From Flavobacteriales bacterium (GTDB taxonomy: Bacteria; Bacteroidota; Bacteroidia; Flavobacteriales_D; Sanyastnellaceae): a stretch of DNA of 64,000 nucleotides. Shown here piece by piece: positions 36,802 through 45,794 of this stretch. The stretch lies in NCBI GenBank assembly GCA_002863125.1, contig PKEB01000026.1, positions 1 through 64,000 on the forward strand, given 5' to 3'. The notes under the pieces were generated by a model. That model worked only from the letters and a program-made list of their open reading frames with translations. It had not been told where the DNA came from and searched no databases. Within the stretch, counting starts at the first letter, position 1, and every line of letters begins with the position of its first letter. The position numbers and the translations under genes were made by a program.

Positions 36802-36872
36802 TGTGCAGGGTTCATGACAAACTTACGGATTGCGGGCGCTAAATCATAGGCATTCGCGTTGGGTTCCTATGT

Positions 36873-36880
36873 TAGTTTTG
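36873..36880 (+). promoter_or_regulatory. -7 box TAGTTTTG of the M23 peptidase gene
   Basis: TAGTTTTG is a perfect match to TAnnTTTG. It ends 8 nt before ATG 36889 and 14 nt before ATG 36895, so the leader would be a few bases or absent. A TTTG element at the usual distance is missing. Confidence 0.35.
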
Positions 36881-36888
36881 CAGCCCTC

Positions 36889-38610
36889 ATGTTGATGAAC
36901 GTTCAAAACCTCCGTTTTCGTTTGTGGATGGCCTTCTTCCTGGCTCTCGGAGCTGTGGGTATGACGGAGCGCGCACAAGCGCAGGAGGATCGGAGAGGAT
37001 GGCATGGGCAACGCGATGGGTTGATTGCGCCGCTGAAAATTCCGTTGGTTTTGGCGGGAAATTTTGGCGAGCTGAGGGAAAATCACTTCCACACCGGTCT
37101 GGATTTTAAGACCGAGGGACGGGAGGGATTGCCCGTTATTGCGGCGCACGATGGCGTCATAGCGCGGGTCAAGGTTTCTCCATTCGGCTATGGCCGAGCG
37201 CTTTATCTGTCGGGGCCAACCGGCATTACAACAGTGTATGCACACCTTCAGCGGTTTGCTCCGAATGTTGAGCAATGGACACGCGAACGGCAATATGAAC
37301 GCGAGAAATTTGCAGTAGATGAGGCGCCGGAGCGTCCGTTCGCATTTCAACAAGGTGACACCCTCGGCTGGTCGGGTAATTCAGGGGGCAGTTCGGGCCC
37401 GCACCTGCACTTCGAAGTGCGTGAGACCGCAACGCAGCGTCCGGTAAACCCGCTGTTCTGGGGGTTTGACGTTCCCGATTCGGTGGCACCGGAATTGTCC
37501 GGGTTGTGGGTGCTTCCCACCGGAGGAAGCCGCGTCAACGGCAGTTCCCGTCCACAGCTCATTTCGCCGGCAGCGGGAGCGGTACGCATTGCGGGCCAGG
37601 CGCGCTTTGGCATAGAGGCGCTGGATCGGCTGGACGGCGCGCGCAACCGCTGTGGCATTTACCGCGCAGAGTTGTGGATTGACGACGAGCGCCTGCACGC
37701 TTGGGAGTTGGATACGTTGGATTTTTCCGTCAATCGGGACATGAATGCCTTCGCGTACTACGAAGCGTGGGAGCGGACAGGCAACCAAACGTACCGGATG
37801 CACCGCCTCCCTGGTAGCCGTTTACCCGTGCACGATGCAGCGTGGTCCACCGTCAGCATGACGCGCCACGACACGGTTCCCGTTCGGATTGAATTGTGGG
37901 ACGTGCATGGCAACACACGGTCCATCGAATGGATAGCCGCTTGGAGTGCGGCCCAGGAGGGGGACGCGCCGCGGCAAGGTTACGCTTACGATCGGGACAA
38001 TACCGTTGAGCAGAATGGCGCGCGCGTGCTCATCCCGCGCAACACGTTTTACGAGGATTTTGATTTTCCGCTCGAGCGACTGGAAAGCGCGGATCGCTGG
38101 GTCGTTGGAGATCGCAGCCTGCCTGCCTCAAAGTCCATGGTGGTTTCGCTTTCCGTTGCGGTTCCAGATTCGTTGCAGCAATCGACGCTGGTAACCCGCC
38201 ACGATCGAAACGGTGACATCGATGGAGCCCTCACAGGTAAATGGACGCCAGAGAGGGCTTTCGAATTCACGACCAAAGCCTGCGGGCAATTTGGACTCGC
38301 CGTGGATACTGTGCCGCCTTCCATCCGCCCGCACCGACGCCACCGCACTGCACAGGAAAGGGAAGTCGTTGTTCAAAAGTGTGGGGAATTGCGCTTTAAC
38401 CTCGCGGACGACCTCGCGGGCATTCAGTCGTGGGAAGCGCGCTTGGATAGGGATTGGATTCTGTTTCGCTGGGATCCTAAGCGCGAACGCATTTGGTATG
38501 AATTGGCCGATGGCCGGCATGCCGTGAATCGCACCCAGCGGCTCGAAATTCGGGCGCGAGATGAGGTGGGCAACGAGGCGGTGTGGAGTGGCACCGTGCG
38601 GTTTGAATGA
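36889..38610 (+). CDS. M23-family murein endopeptidase
   Basis: The start is ATG 36889 or 36895 (MNVQNLRFRLWMAFFLALGAVG, then signal cleavage after AQA). The ~570-residue exported protein has an LytM/M23 domain: zinc ligands in HFHTGLDFKT and the GPHLHFEVR motif, all present. It probably cuts peptidoglycan cross-links. The C-terminal ~380 residues form beta-rich domains without a T9SS tail (end: VGNEAVWSGTVRFE) and might help localise it. It is divergent from the zapB-like gene. Confidence 0.9.
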   Translation: MLMNVQNLRFRLWMAFFLALGAVGMTERAQAQEDRRGWHGQRDGLIAPLKIPLVLAGNFGELRENHFHTGLDFKTEGREGLPVIAAHDGVIARVKVSPFGYGRALYLSGPTGITTVYAHLQRFAPNVEQWTRERQYEREKFAVDEAPERPFAFQQGDTLGWSGNSGGSSGPHLHFEVRETATQRPVNPLFWGFDVPDSVAPELSGLWVLPTGGSRVNGSSRPQLISPAAGAVRIAGQARFGIEALDRLDGARNRCGIYRAELWIDDERLHAWELDTLDFSVNRDMNAFAYYEAWERTGNQTYRMHRLPGSRLPVHDAAWSTVSMTRHDTVPVRIELWDVHGNTRSIEWIAAWSAAQEGDAPRQGYAYDRDNTVEQNGARVLIPRNTFYEDFDFPLERLESADRWVVGDRSLPASKSMVVSLSVAVPDSLQQSTLVTRHDRNGDIDGALTGKWTPERAFEFTTKACGQFGLAVDTVPPSIRPHRRHRTAQEREVVVQKCGELRFNLADDLAGIQSWEARLDRDWILFRWDPKRERIWYELADGRHAVNRTQRLEIRARDEVGNEAVWSGTVRFE

Positions 38611-38619
38611 GGATTGATG

Positions 38620-40992
38620 CTATTTCTCGAAACCGCGTAACCCCTGCTTTAAACGACTGTAGTCAATAAATGATATAAACCTGATAGACAGGCTGTTAAA
38701 GAATCCTGACTCAACCATTTGATTGAAGTTTTCACTGTACGAAATGGGCAGTGCGTATGCTTGGAAATCACCCAGTCGCGTCTCCTGGAATAATTGGTTT
38801 TTCCAGACGATGTTCAACTCAGAACCCGGGGCAAAATTCCATCGATAGACCATGTCAATGCTCCACGCATTGAAGTTCAAGTCTTCGCGGTCGGCGTTGC
38901 CACTGGCCGTGTAGGGTGTTTCTGAAATCACCCCGGTTTCCAGCAACGGGTAGAGGGCGTCATACCGGACTTGGCTCCAAGCATGGCGGACCCGAGTGGA
39001 CAGGCTCATGCGGTTAGTGAAAATGTAGTTGACATTGAGCACCTGCGTGTATTCACGGTTGCGGCGCTTGCCGAAAATGCTCACATTCGTCCCGTCTTCA
39101 AGGCTGTCCAGAAAGGCCCATCCGCGCTCGTTCCGCCGATCGATGATTTTCCATACATACCGAATCATCAAGCGGTCGTTGACTCGGATGCGAGGAGCGA
39201 CGCGGTAAGTACCCTCTTTCCAGTCCCTGTACATGGCCCCTCCTGCGTGCCAATACCCTATATCCACAGCAATGCGCTTGCGGTAATCGCTGCTGTACCA
39301 TCCGTTGACGCTGTACCATGCCGGTTCGCGCCAGACCAAACCGTCGATTCGGGAAGCGAAGATGTTGTTGCCATCAGTTGGTTGGCTGTTGAATTCGAGG
39401 TTCCACGTGTTGAAGGCGAGGGTGGTTGCGCGGCAACTGGCGGAGAGAAACACGTTGTTGAACATCCGCGGCGTTTCCACTTGGTTGACGAAGGCGTTGA
39501 ACGAGCTGGTGATGCGGTTCCATCGGCCCCGAGGCTCGAACACACGGTAATCGACATTCAAGAAGGTTCCAATTTCATTGGGGGCCTGCAGGAAGCCCAG
39601 GTCGTTGGGGTCGTAGGTCGCAGATTCCAACAGATGCCCGACGCTGAAGGTCAGGTTGCCCGCCATTTTGCTCAGGGCCACATTGTACGTATGCCCTTCG
39701 TCGCCGCTGGCTTCATCCGCGCCGAATTTTCGGTTGACGCTCCCGCTCGCTTGAACGCTCCACGTATTGTCTGGATTGCGCAGTTCGAGGCTGCCGGATT
39801 GCACCAAGGCATCGTAGCCTGCGCCTTCCCGCATAACCATCGAAGTGGTGGAAGTCACGTATCCGTTGTTGGGCAGGTTTTGATCGGCAACGGCGACGGT
39901 GTACGAGGTGAGGGACGAGTCTTCGCTGGCCGTTGCGAACGCCTGCAACACCCCCAATCCCAAGCCGTTAGCGAGCCGCCCCGAAACTTTTGATGCATTG
40001 ATCAAGCGTCCATTTTCCCCGATTCTACGCGAGTAGAATGTGCCGTTTTTATTGAACAATTCCGTGCCTTCCTGAAAGAACTGGCGGTTTTCATTGAATT
40101 GGATTTCAAACGGGGACAAATTCAAAACCAAATTGTCGGTGACCACCTGACCAAAATCCGGTATGAGGGTCATGTCCAAGGTGAACGCATTGCCCAAACC
40201 CACTTTCATGTCCATGCCTCCGTTGTAGGCGTTGTACCGGTCACCGCCTTCCCAGTTTTGGTAGGCGCTCAGGTAGGGGAAAAGGCTGATACGCGGGGGC
40301 GGCGTGATGCCTTCGATTCCGAGCAATACCCCGCCCTGGTTCAAGAGCCGTTGCCTGGGATCCATGGGGTTCCATACGTCGTCTTCACGCAATCGGCGAA
40401 TGCCGCGGTACATGTTCATGCCCCACCGCTGTTCGGCCTTCTCGGGAAAGCGGAATGCCATCCAGGGAATGCGAAACTCGGCGACCCAACCAGCTGAGTC
40501 GATGCTGCAGACTACGTCCCAGACAGCGTCCCACGAGGAATCTTCTCCATTGGGGCTGATCTGTTCGTCGATTTGGATGCCGTCTGGCGTGGTTCGAAAG
40601 CGGACAGCATTCAAGCCGTCGTTGAACGGGCTGAACCAAATGCCAAATTCGTCGGTGTTGTCCGCCCGATCGCGCTCGCTCAGCTGATGCAAAATGGAGT
40701 CGGGTGCGGTATCCCACATCCGGGCACCGATGTACAAGGCGTTGTCGTCATACCCAAATCGGACTTCGGTGCGTTGGCTGGGCCGCCCGCCCGGGTCGGG
40801 TGAAAACTGTTGGAAATCGCTCTGGGCTGGGATGCGCTGCCAGGCGTCCTCGTCGAGGTTCCCATTGAGGTCAATCGGTGCACTCAACCGCTCTCCGAAT
40901 GCCACCCGCGGCGCTGCTGTCTGGCCCCACGCCGTTGCGCTTGTCCACACGCAAGCCACAGCAATCCAACTCCTCCACCATCCTTTGCTCAT
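38620..40992 (-). CDS. DUF5916 outer-membrane protein
   Basis: The ~790-residue protein has a signal peptide (ends TAWGQ) followed by a CBM9-like domain (about 30-200; DGNLDEDAWQRI-type block LNGNLDEDAWQ and EFRIPWMAFRFP). The C-terminal DUF5916 region of ~570 residues has many alternating beta strands and ends in an aromatic residue two positions before the stop (GLRGFEK). The domains are typical for Bacteroidota; substrate unknown, sugar binding possible. ATG 40992 starts 4 nt after the mltG stop. Confidence 0.85.
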   Translation of the reverse strand: MSKGWWRSWIAVACVWTSATAWGQTAAPRVAFGERLSAPIDLNGNLDEDAWQRIPAQSDFQQFSPDPGGRPSQRTEVRFGYDDNALYIGARMWDTAPDSILHQLSERDRADNTDEFGIWFSPFNDGLNAVRFRTTPDGIQIDEQISPNGEDSSWDAVWDVVCSIDSAGWVAEFRIPWMAFRFPEKAEQRWGMNMYRGIRRLREDDVWNPMDPRQRLLNQGGVLLGIEGITPPPRISLFPYLSAYQNWEGGDRYNAYNGGMDMKVGLGNAFTLDMTLIPDFGQVVTDNLVLNLSPFEIQFNENRQFFQEGTELFNKNGTFYSRRIGENGRLINASKVSGRLANGLGLGVLQAFATASEDSSLTSYTVAVADQNLPNNGYVTSTTSMVMREGAGYDALVQSGSLELRNPDNTWSVQASGSVNRKFGADEASGDEGHTYNVALSKMAGNLTFSVGHLLESATYDPNDLGFLQAPNEIGTFLNVDYRVFEPRGRWNRITSSFNAFVNQVETPRMFNNVFLSASCRATTLAFNTWNLEFNSQPTDGNNIFASRIDGLVWREPAWYSVNGWYSSDYRKRIAVDIGYWHAGGAMYRDWKEGTYRVAPRIRVNDRLMIRYVWKIIDRRNERGWAFLDSLEDGTNVSIFGKRRNREYTQVLNVNYIFTNRMSLSTRVRHAWSQVRYDALYPLLETGVISETPYTASGNADREDLNFNAWSIDMVYRWNFAPGSELNIVWKNQLFQETRLGDFQAYALPISYSENFNQMVESGFFNSLSIRFISFIDYSRLKQGLRGFEK

Positions 40993-40996
40993 CAAT

Positions 40997-41962
40997 CTAA
41001 CGGTATATGCGTTCGCGGTTTAGCATGTTCTGGTAGGCCCGTGCATTGCGCAGGTGCTGATTGTACGTACGGGCAAATGCGTGGGTTCCGGACCCATCGG
41101 GCTTGGCGCACATGTACAAGTAGCCGTGTTGCTCGGCGTTCAAGACCGCATCGATGTAAACCAATTCCGGAATGCGTATTGGGCCGGGCGGAAGGCCGGG
41201 ATTTCGATAGGTGTTGTACGGCGAGTCCACTTTTTTGTCCTCATCGAGCAGGCGCTGAATGGACCAATCGCCCAAGGCGTACTTGAGCGTGGGATCCGCT
41301 TGCAATAGCATCTTTTTTTTCAATCGATTCAGGTACAACCCCGCTACGGTGGGCGCTTCCGCAATCGTCGCCGTCTCTTCTTGGACAATGGCTGCCAATG
41401 TCACCACTTCACGCTGCGACAGCCCCAACGCCCAGGATTTCTTGAGTCGGTCTGCATTCCACCAGGCTTGGCTTTCGGCGCGCAACCGACGGGCCAATTC
41501 TTCGGCAGATGTTTCCCAGTACACGCGGTACGTATTGGGGGGGATTTGCCAGCGCATGCTGTCGGTTCCCAAGGCGGCTGCGAGGGATGCGCTGTCCGCC
41601 CAAATTCGCGGAGCCAGGGCCTGTGCGATTTCGGCCACACTTCGTTTTGAAGGAACGGGCACGCTGATCTCCTCACGCTGGCCGGTGGCAATCCGACGCG
41701 CCACCGCATGGGCCGGCTGTTGGCCGTACTCGCAGTATTTGCCGGGGTAGACGCTCCAGCCGCGCCAATCAATGACTGCGGCGATGTCCGGATGGTTGGC
41801 CGCGAGAAAATCACGGGCGCTGCCATCCGGTGGCAGGGTGATGCACCAGTTCGCATCGGTGCCGACGGGCTGCTTCCACATGGCGTATTTGCCCGCGGCG
41901 TATCCAGCTGCCGCAACGGCAACCACCACGAGGGTCAATCCAATTTTTGCGGAATGCTTCAT
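40997..41962 (-). CDS. mltG: endolytic transglycosylase MltG
   Basis: The ~321-residue protein (ATG 41962, MKHSAKIGLTLVVVAVAAAG) has an N-terminal membrane anchor and a YceG/MltG domain: LAAIVQEETATIAEAPTVAG with the catalytic Glu in the xxE position, YLNRLKKKMLLQADPTLKYAL, and YNTYRNPGLPPGPI. It cleaves nascent glycan strands and may set their length. It begins one base after the stop of the acetyltransferase gene. The Q in VQEE instead of E is usual for relatives and not a defect. Confidence 0.95.
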   Translation of the reverse strand: MKHSAKIGLTLVVVAVAAAGYAAGKYAMWKQPVGTDANWCITLPPDGSARDFLAANHPDIAAVIDWRGWSVYPGKYCEYGQQPAHAVARRIATGQREEISVPVPSKRSVAEIAQALAPRIWADSASLAAALGTDSMRWQIPPNTYRVYWETSAEELARRLRAESQAWWNADRLKKSWALGLSQREVVTLAAIVQEETATIAEAPTVAGLYLNRLKKKMLLQADPTLKYALGDWSIQRLLDEDKKVDSPYNTYRNPGLPPGPIRIPELVYIDAVLNAEQHGYLYMCAKPDGSGTHAFARTYNQHLRNARAYQNMLNRERIYR

Positions 41963-41963
41963 C

Positions 41964-42476
41964 TCAATGATTGCGGGCTTGAACCAACACGGCATCTTCC
42001 CAATGCGGTGCCCGCCAAATCCAATCCTTCAAGTACCCAGATTGTTCAAAACCTTCAGCCTCAAAAAGATGGATGGTCTCCGCGTTGCAAGCGGGAATCT
42101 CCGCCCACACTTGATGCAGACCGAGGTGCTGAAATGCATAATCGCGCATCAACGCCAGCCCCGCGCGGGCATGGCCTTGTCGCCTGTACTGCTTCAAAAT
42201 TGCAATGCCGACACCGGCGCGGCGGTTTCGGGGCTCGTATTGGTACAAGTCAACGGTTCCCACCGTGGTCCCGTCGGCCGTGGTAATCATCAACCGCAGT
42301 TGCAGGTCGCGATACAAGTCGTGCTGTCCACTTGCGTATTGTTCCAGCGTTGCGCGGCCCAGCGGTGCGATGGTCGCTCCGAGCCACCATTCATCGGAGG
42401 CGTTTTCCAATTGAAAGAGAAACGCACTGTCAGAAGGCTCCAGCGCACGGAGCGCATGGGTGTCGGTTTTCAGCAT
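41964..42476 (-). CDS. GNAT N-acetyltransferase (RimJ/SpeG type)
   Basis: 170 residues: LRALEPSDSAFLFQLEN at the start, VGTVDLYQYEPRNRRAGVGI as the beta-4 strand, and the acetyl-CoA loop QYRRQGHARAGL (about 108-119). FEAEGFEQSGYLKD ends the fold. It transfers acetyl from acetyl-CoA to an amine or protein N-terminus; substrate unknown. It is the first gene of the GNAT-mltG-DUF5916 run. Confidence 0.88.
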   Translation of the reverse strand: MLKTDTHALRALEPSDSAFLFQLENASDEWWLGATIAPLGRATLEQYASGQHDLYRDLQLRLMITTADGTTVGTVDLYQYEPRNRRAGVGIAILKQYRRQGHARAGLALMRDYAFQHLGLHQVWAEIPACNAETIHLFEAEGFEQSGYLKDWIWRAPHWEDAVLVQARNH

Positions 42477-42531
42477 GGGTGCAAAGATACCGTTCTTGCT
42501 TCGGGGAGTGGCATGGATGCCATTTCATTGG

Positions 42532-42539
42532 TATTTTGG
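42532..42539 (+). promoter_or_regulatory. -7 box TATTTTGG of the export lipoprotein gene
   Basis: TATTTTGG resembles TAnnTTTG and lies 23 nt before ATG 42563. No TTTG element is obvious at -33. Confidence 0.3.
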
Positions 42540-42562
42540 GCACGCATTCACAACGGCAATCC

Positions 42563-43369
42563 ATGTCTTTCATTCAGGCACCTGTTCGCGTTTCAATCCT
42601 TTTCCTCAGTATGGCGGTTCTGTGGAGCGGCTGCACCATCAACCGCGACATCATGTTCCGAACCGGGGATGATTTCGATTTCGCTCCTTTGGAAGAGATG
42701 GTTTCCCAAGGGTACCGTATTGCGCCGAATGACGTTCTCCAATTCCGCCTTTTCTCTAACAAAGGCCAGCGGTTGAACCAAATGACCGCCGGTGGGGTTG
42801 GTTCCGGAAATGTTAACAGCAACCAGCAATTGAACAACATGCTGAACCAGCAAGGCGGGGTTACTTATTTGGTCAAGCCAGACGGACTAGTCGAGTTGCC
42901 TGAACTCGGAGATATCCGGCTTGAGGGGCTGACCATTGAGGAGGCCGAAGTGCTGTTGGAAGAGGCCTATGCCAGTTTCTATAAAGATCCCTTCGTCATT
43001 TTGCGCGTGCAGAATAACCGTGTCTACATTTTTCCAGGCGAAACGGGAAAAGCCTCTGTTGTGACCCTTCGGAACATGAACACCACCTTACTCGAAGTGC
43101 TTGCGTTGTCCGGCGGAATTGGCAACCGCGCCAATGCTTCGAAAGTCAAGCTCATCCGCCGAACGGAGCAGGGGAACGAGGTATACAAAATGGACCTATC
43201 CACGATTGAAGGACTGGATGCAGCGAACACAGTGGTACAGGCTTATGACATCATTTATGTGGAGCCTCTGCCTCAGTTGGTGCGGGAAACCACGGAAAGC
43301 CTGACGCCGATTACGTCGTTGATTTCGACCTTGACGTTTTTCTACGCGTTTATCGTGAACCCCAATTGA
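42563..43369 (+). CDS. Wza-like polysaccharide export lipoprotein
   Basis: ATG 42563 gives MSFIQAPVRVSILFL... with lipobox LWSGC; 268 residues. The poly_export domain (GYRIAPNDVLQFRLFSNK) and SLBB-like part (VYIFPGETGKASVVTLRN) follow, and a C-terminal hydrophobic span (TSLISTLTFFYAFIV) resembles the Wza outer-membrane helix. It probably forms a polysaccharide export channel, but no tyrosine kinase (Wzc) is next to it. RfbC follows one base later. Confidence 0.88.
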   Translation: MSFIQAPVRVSILFLSMAVLWSGCTINRDIMFRTGDDFDFAPLEEMVSQGYRIAPNDVLQFRLFSNKGQRLNQMTAGGVGSGNVNSNQQLNNMLNQQGGVTYLVKPDGLVELPELGDIRLEGLTIEEAEVLLEEAYASFYKDPFVILRVQNNRVYIFPGETGKASVVTLRNMNTTLLEVLALSGGIGNRANASKVKLIRRTEQGNEVYKMDLSTIEGLDAANTVVQAYDIIYVEPLPQLVRETTESLTPITSLISTLTFFYAFIVNPN

Positions 43370-43370
43370 G

Positions 43371-43940
43371 ATGGAAGTAACAGCGCTGCATCTGAGTGGA
43401 TTGGTGAAGTTGACGCCCCGTCAGTTTCGGGATGATCGCGGTGCGTTCTGGGAAACGTGGCGGCAAGGCATGCTGGATGGCCACACCGATGTTCCGCTCG
43501 AATTTGTCCAAGAAAACTTTTCCGTTTCCAAAGCCGGAACGTTGCGCGGTTTGCATTTTCAGCGGGATCCCCATGCACAAGGCAAACTCGTTCGGTGTGC
43601 GGCAGGTCGTGTGTTCGACGTAGCCGTTGACGTCCGTGCATCCTCCCCAACACGTGGCCAATGGTTCGGTTGCGAACTGTCTTCCGATAACGGCTGCCAA
43701 TTGTGGATTCCTGCGGGTTTTGCGCACGGTTTCTTGGCCCTCTGTGACGACGCAGCTGTGGAGTACCGGTGCACGGCTTACTACCATCCGGAATCTGAGG
43801 GGTGCATTCGCTGGGACGACCCCGACGTCAACATTGATTGGAACGCAGCTGATTTCAACATGCCGGAAGGTGGGCCGCTGCTCTCGCCCAAAGATGCCGC
43901 TGCTCCGTCGTTGAAGGTGGCCGGATGGCCCTTTGCATGA
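43371..43940 (+). CDS. rfbC: dTDP-4-dehydrorhamnose 3,5-epimerase
   Basis: The protein has 189 residues and a cupin-like fold. Catalytic His62 lies in GTLRGLHFQ, and the FDVAVDVRASSPTRGQW and PAGFAHGFLAL motifs are intact. It converts dTDP-4-keto-6-deoxyglucose to dTDP-4-keto-rhamnose in dTDP-rhamnose synthesis. The rfbA, rfbB and rfbD partners are not in this window. Confidence 0.95.
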   Translation: MEVTALHLSGLVKLTPRQFRDDRGAFWETWRQGMLDGHTDVPLEFVQENFSVSKAGTLRGLHFQRDPHAQGKLVRCAAGRVFDVAVDVRASSPTRGQWFGCELSSDNGCQLWIPAGFAHGFLALCDDAAVEYRCTAYYHPESEGCIRWDDPDVNIDWNAADFNMPEGGPLLSPKDAAAPSLKVAGWPFA

Positions 43941-44013
43941 AGGGCTGTAAAAGGGTGTGGAAAAATCACAAAAAGCGACCGATGTCGCCCCGGGCTGGCC
44001 AATAGACGTGCGG

Positions 44014-44021
44014 TAAATTCG
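44014..44021 (+). promoter_or_regulatory. -7 box TAAATTCG of the transglycosylase gene
   Basis: TAAATTCG resembles TAnnTTTG, with about 32 nt to ATG 44054. No clear TTTG element upstream. Confidence 0.3.
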
Positions 44022-44053
44022 TTGTTCTCACAGCACGATACAAACGCCGCCCC

Positions 44054-44971
44054 ATGGACATCAAACGCCCCAAGCAAGGATTCATCTGGAAACTGACTTT
44101 TCTGATTGCGGGGGCACTGCTGCTCACGGCGTCGGTTTCCAATCCGGGTGATCCCACTGCGGTTGTCGGTGAACCCGTCGTGTGGGTGCAAAACAAAGCT
44201 CCCAAGGTGCCAAGCCAGGACGACCTCGCCGGCGAACCGGTGCCGTTCGACTGGTTTGGTGTCCGCGAGCAATTGGACCGGGAAATGGTCGTCAACACCT
44301 ACCACCACAGCTCGACCATGCTGTATTTCAAGCGTGCATCGCGCTGGTTCCCGGTCATCGAGCCCATCCTCGCTGAAAAGGGCTTGCCGGATGATTTCAA
44401 GTACCTCGCGATCATTGAAAGCGGGTTGGCGCAAGTGGTGTCTCCAGCAGGGGCCGCGGGGTTTTGGCAATTCATGAAAGGCACCGCTCCACAGTACGGC
44501 CTGCGAGTAACGAAAGAAATCGATGAGCGCTATCACGTCGCCAAAGCCACTTACGCCGCGTGCGACTACCTGTTGGAAGCCAAAGAAGAATTCGGTTCAT
44601 GGGCGTTGGCGGCAGCGTCATACAACATGGGCAAAGCCGGTGTTCGACGTGATTTGGAGGAGCAGGGCGTTGATACGTATTGGGAGCTGCACCTCAATTC
44701 TGAAACGGCGCGTTATGTCTACCGCCTCCTCGCAATCAAAGCCATCTTCGAAAATCCCAAAACGTTTGGTTTTTCTATTCAAGCTGATGCGCTCTACCAG
44801 CCCTATGCAACGCGCACCGTATGGGTCACCTCGCCTATTGAGGACCTGGCGGCGTTTGCCCTTGAAGAAGGAGCCAATTTGAAGGCTCTGAAAACCCTGA
44901 ACCCCTGGCTACGCTCCAGCCGATTGACGGTGGTAAATGGCGACTCGATTGCGGTTGAAATGCCTGCGTAA
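44054..44971 (+). CDS. lytic transglycosylase (MltD-like, SLT domain)
   Basis: The protein has 305 residues. An N-terminal hydrophobic signal/anchor (LTFLIAGALLLTASV) is followed by an SLT domain (about 85-230): IIESGLAQVVSPAGAAGFWQ with the catalytic Glu and PAGAAG loop, and ALAAASYNMGKAGV. The remainder (about 240-305) ends VVNGDSIAVEMPA, where relatives usually carry LysM repeats; only a short LysM-like remnant is visible. It cleaves peptidoglycan glycan strands. CysQ begins 4 nt later. Confidence 0.9.
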   Translation: MDIKRPKQGFIWKLTFLIAGALLLTASVSNPGDPTAVVGEPVVWVQNKAPKVPSQDDLAGEPVPFDWFGVREQLDREMVVNTYHHSSTMLYFKRASRWFPVIEPILAEKGLPDDFKYLAIIESGLAQVVSPAGAAGFWQFMKGTAPQYGLRVTKEIDERYHVAKATYAACDYLLEAKEEFGSWALAAASYNMGKAGVRRDLEEQGVDTYWELHLNSETARYVYRLLAIKAIFENPKTFGFSIQADALYQPYATRTVWVTSPIEDLAAFALEEGANLKALKTLNPWLRSSRLTVVNGDSIAVEMPA

Positions 44972-44975
44972 AGAG

Positions 44976-45794
44976 ATGCAGGACCTGTTGAACATCGCTG
45001 TTAAAGCGTCCCTCGCTGCGGGGCGGCACATCATGGAAATCTACGCCTCGGGTGATTTTAATGTTGAATTGAAGGGGGATGACAGCCCCCTCACCCGAGC
45101 CGATGTGGCGTCGCACCTTGCCATCATGGCTCACCTCGAATCCACAGGAATCCCCGTGCTCTCAGAGGAGGGACGTTCAATCCCTTATGCGGAACGTGCC
45201 GCATGGTCGAAGCTTTGGATTGTCGACCCCATTGACGGGACCAAGGAATTCATCAAGCGCAACGGTGAATTCACGGTGAACATTGCCTTGGTCGAAGCGG
45301 GCATCCCAACAATAGGAGTGGTGTACGTACCGGCCAAGCAGGAGCTGTTCGTCGGAGTTTCCGCAGGGGACGAGGCCCGCGCCACGCGGACGGTTGGCGG
45401 CGAAGACGACTGGTCCGTTGAAACTTGGCTCGAAGAAGGGAAGCCGATCCCTGCTCGCGCGGAAAACCGCCCTTTTACCGTAGTGGCCAGCCGGAGCCAC
45501 ATGTCGCCGGAGACGGCCCACTACATCGATGAACTCAAGGCGGTTCACGGCGAAGTCGAGACTCTTTCGAAAGGAAGTTCGTTGAAGCTGTGCATGGTAG
45601 CCGCTGGGGAAGCGGACTGCTACCCCCGTTTTGCGCCGACCATGGAATGGGACACGGCGGCGGGGCAGGGGGTGTGCCTCGCGGCTGGCTGCGATGTATT
45701 GAATTGGGAGACGAGAGCGCCTTTGACCTACAACCGAGAGGAATTGCTCAATCCCTGGTTTTTGGTGCGCGGCCCGCGCATGGCAGCCATTTAA
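44976..45794 (+). CDS. cysQ: 3'(2'),5'-bisphosphate nucleotidase CysQ
   Basis: 272 residues from ATG 44976 (MQDLLNIAVKASLAAGRHIM). Inositol-monophosphatase fold with metal motifs DSPLTRADVASH (about 27-38), LSEEGRSIPY and DPIDGTKEFIKRNGEFTVN (about 84-102), and a C-terminal WDTAAGQGV. It hydrolyses PAP to AMP, relieving PAP toxicity from sulfate assimilation. Its stop overlaps the convergent CoA-transferase gene by four bases. Confidence 0.95.
   Translation: MQDLLNIAVKASLAAGRHIMEIYASGDFNVELKGDDSPLTRADVASHLAIMAHLESTGIPVLSEEGRSIPYAERAAWSKLWIVDPIDGTKEFIKRNGEFTVNIALVEAGIPTIGVVYVPAKQELFVGVSAGDEARATRTVGGEDDWSVETWLEEGKPIPARAENRPFTVVASRSHMSPETAHYIDELKAVHGEVETLSKGSSLKLCMVAAGEADCYPRFAPTMEWDTAAGQGVCLAAGCDVLNWETRAPLTYNREELLNPWFLVRGPRMAAI

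Noticed and set aside
41340-41400. MltG with a lost catalytic Glu (VQEE instead of VEKE)
   Set aside because: The conserved Glu is the later one, which is present; Q in the first position is common among relatives.
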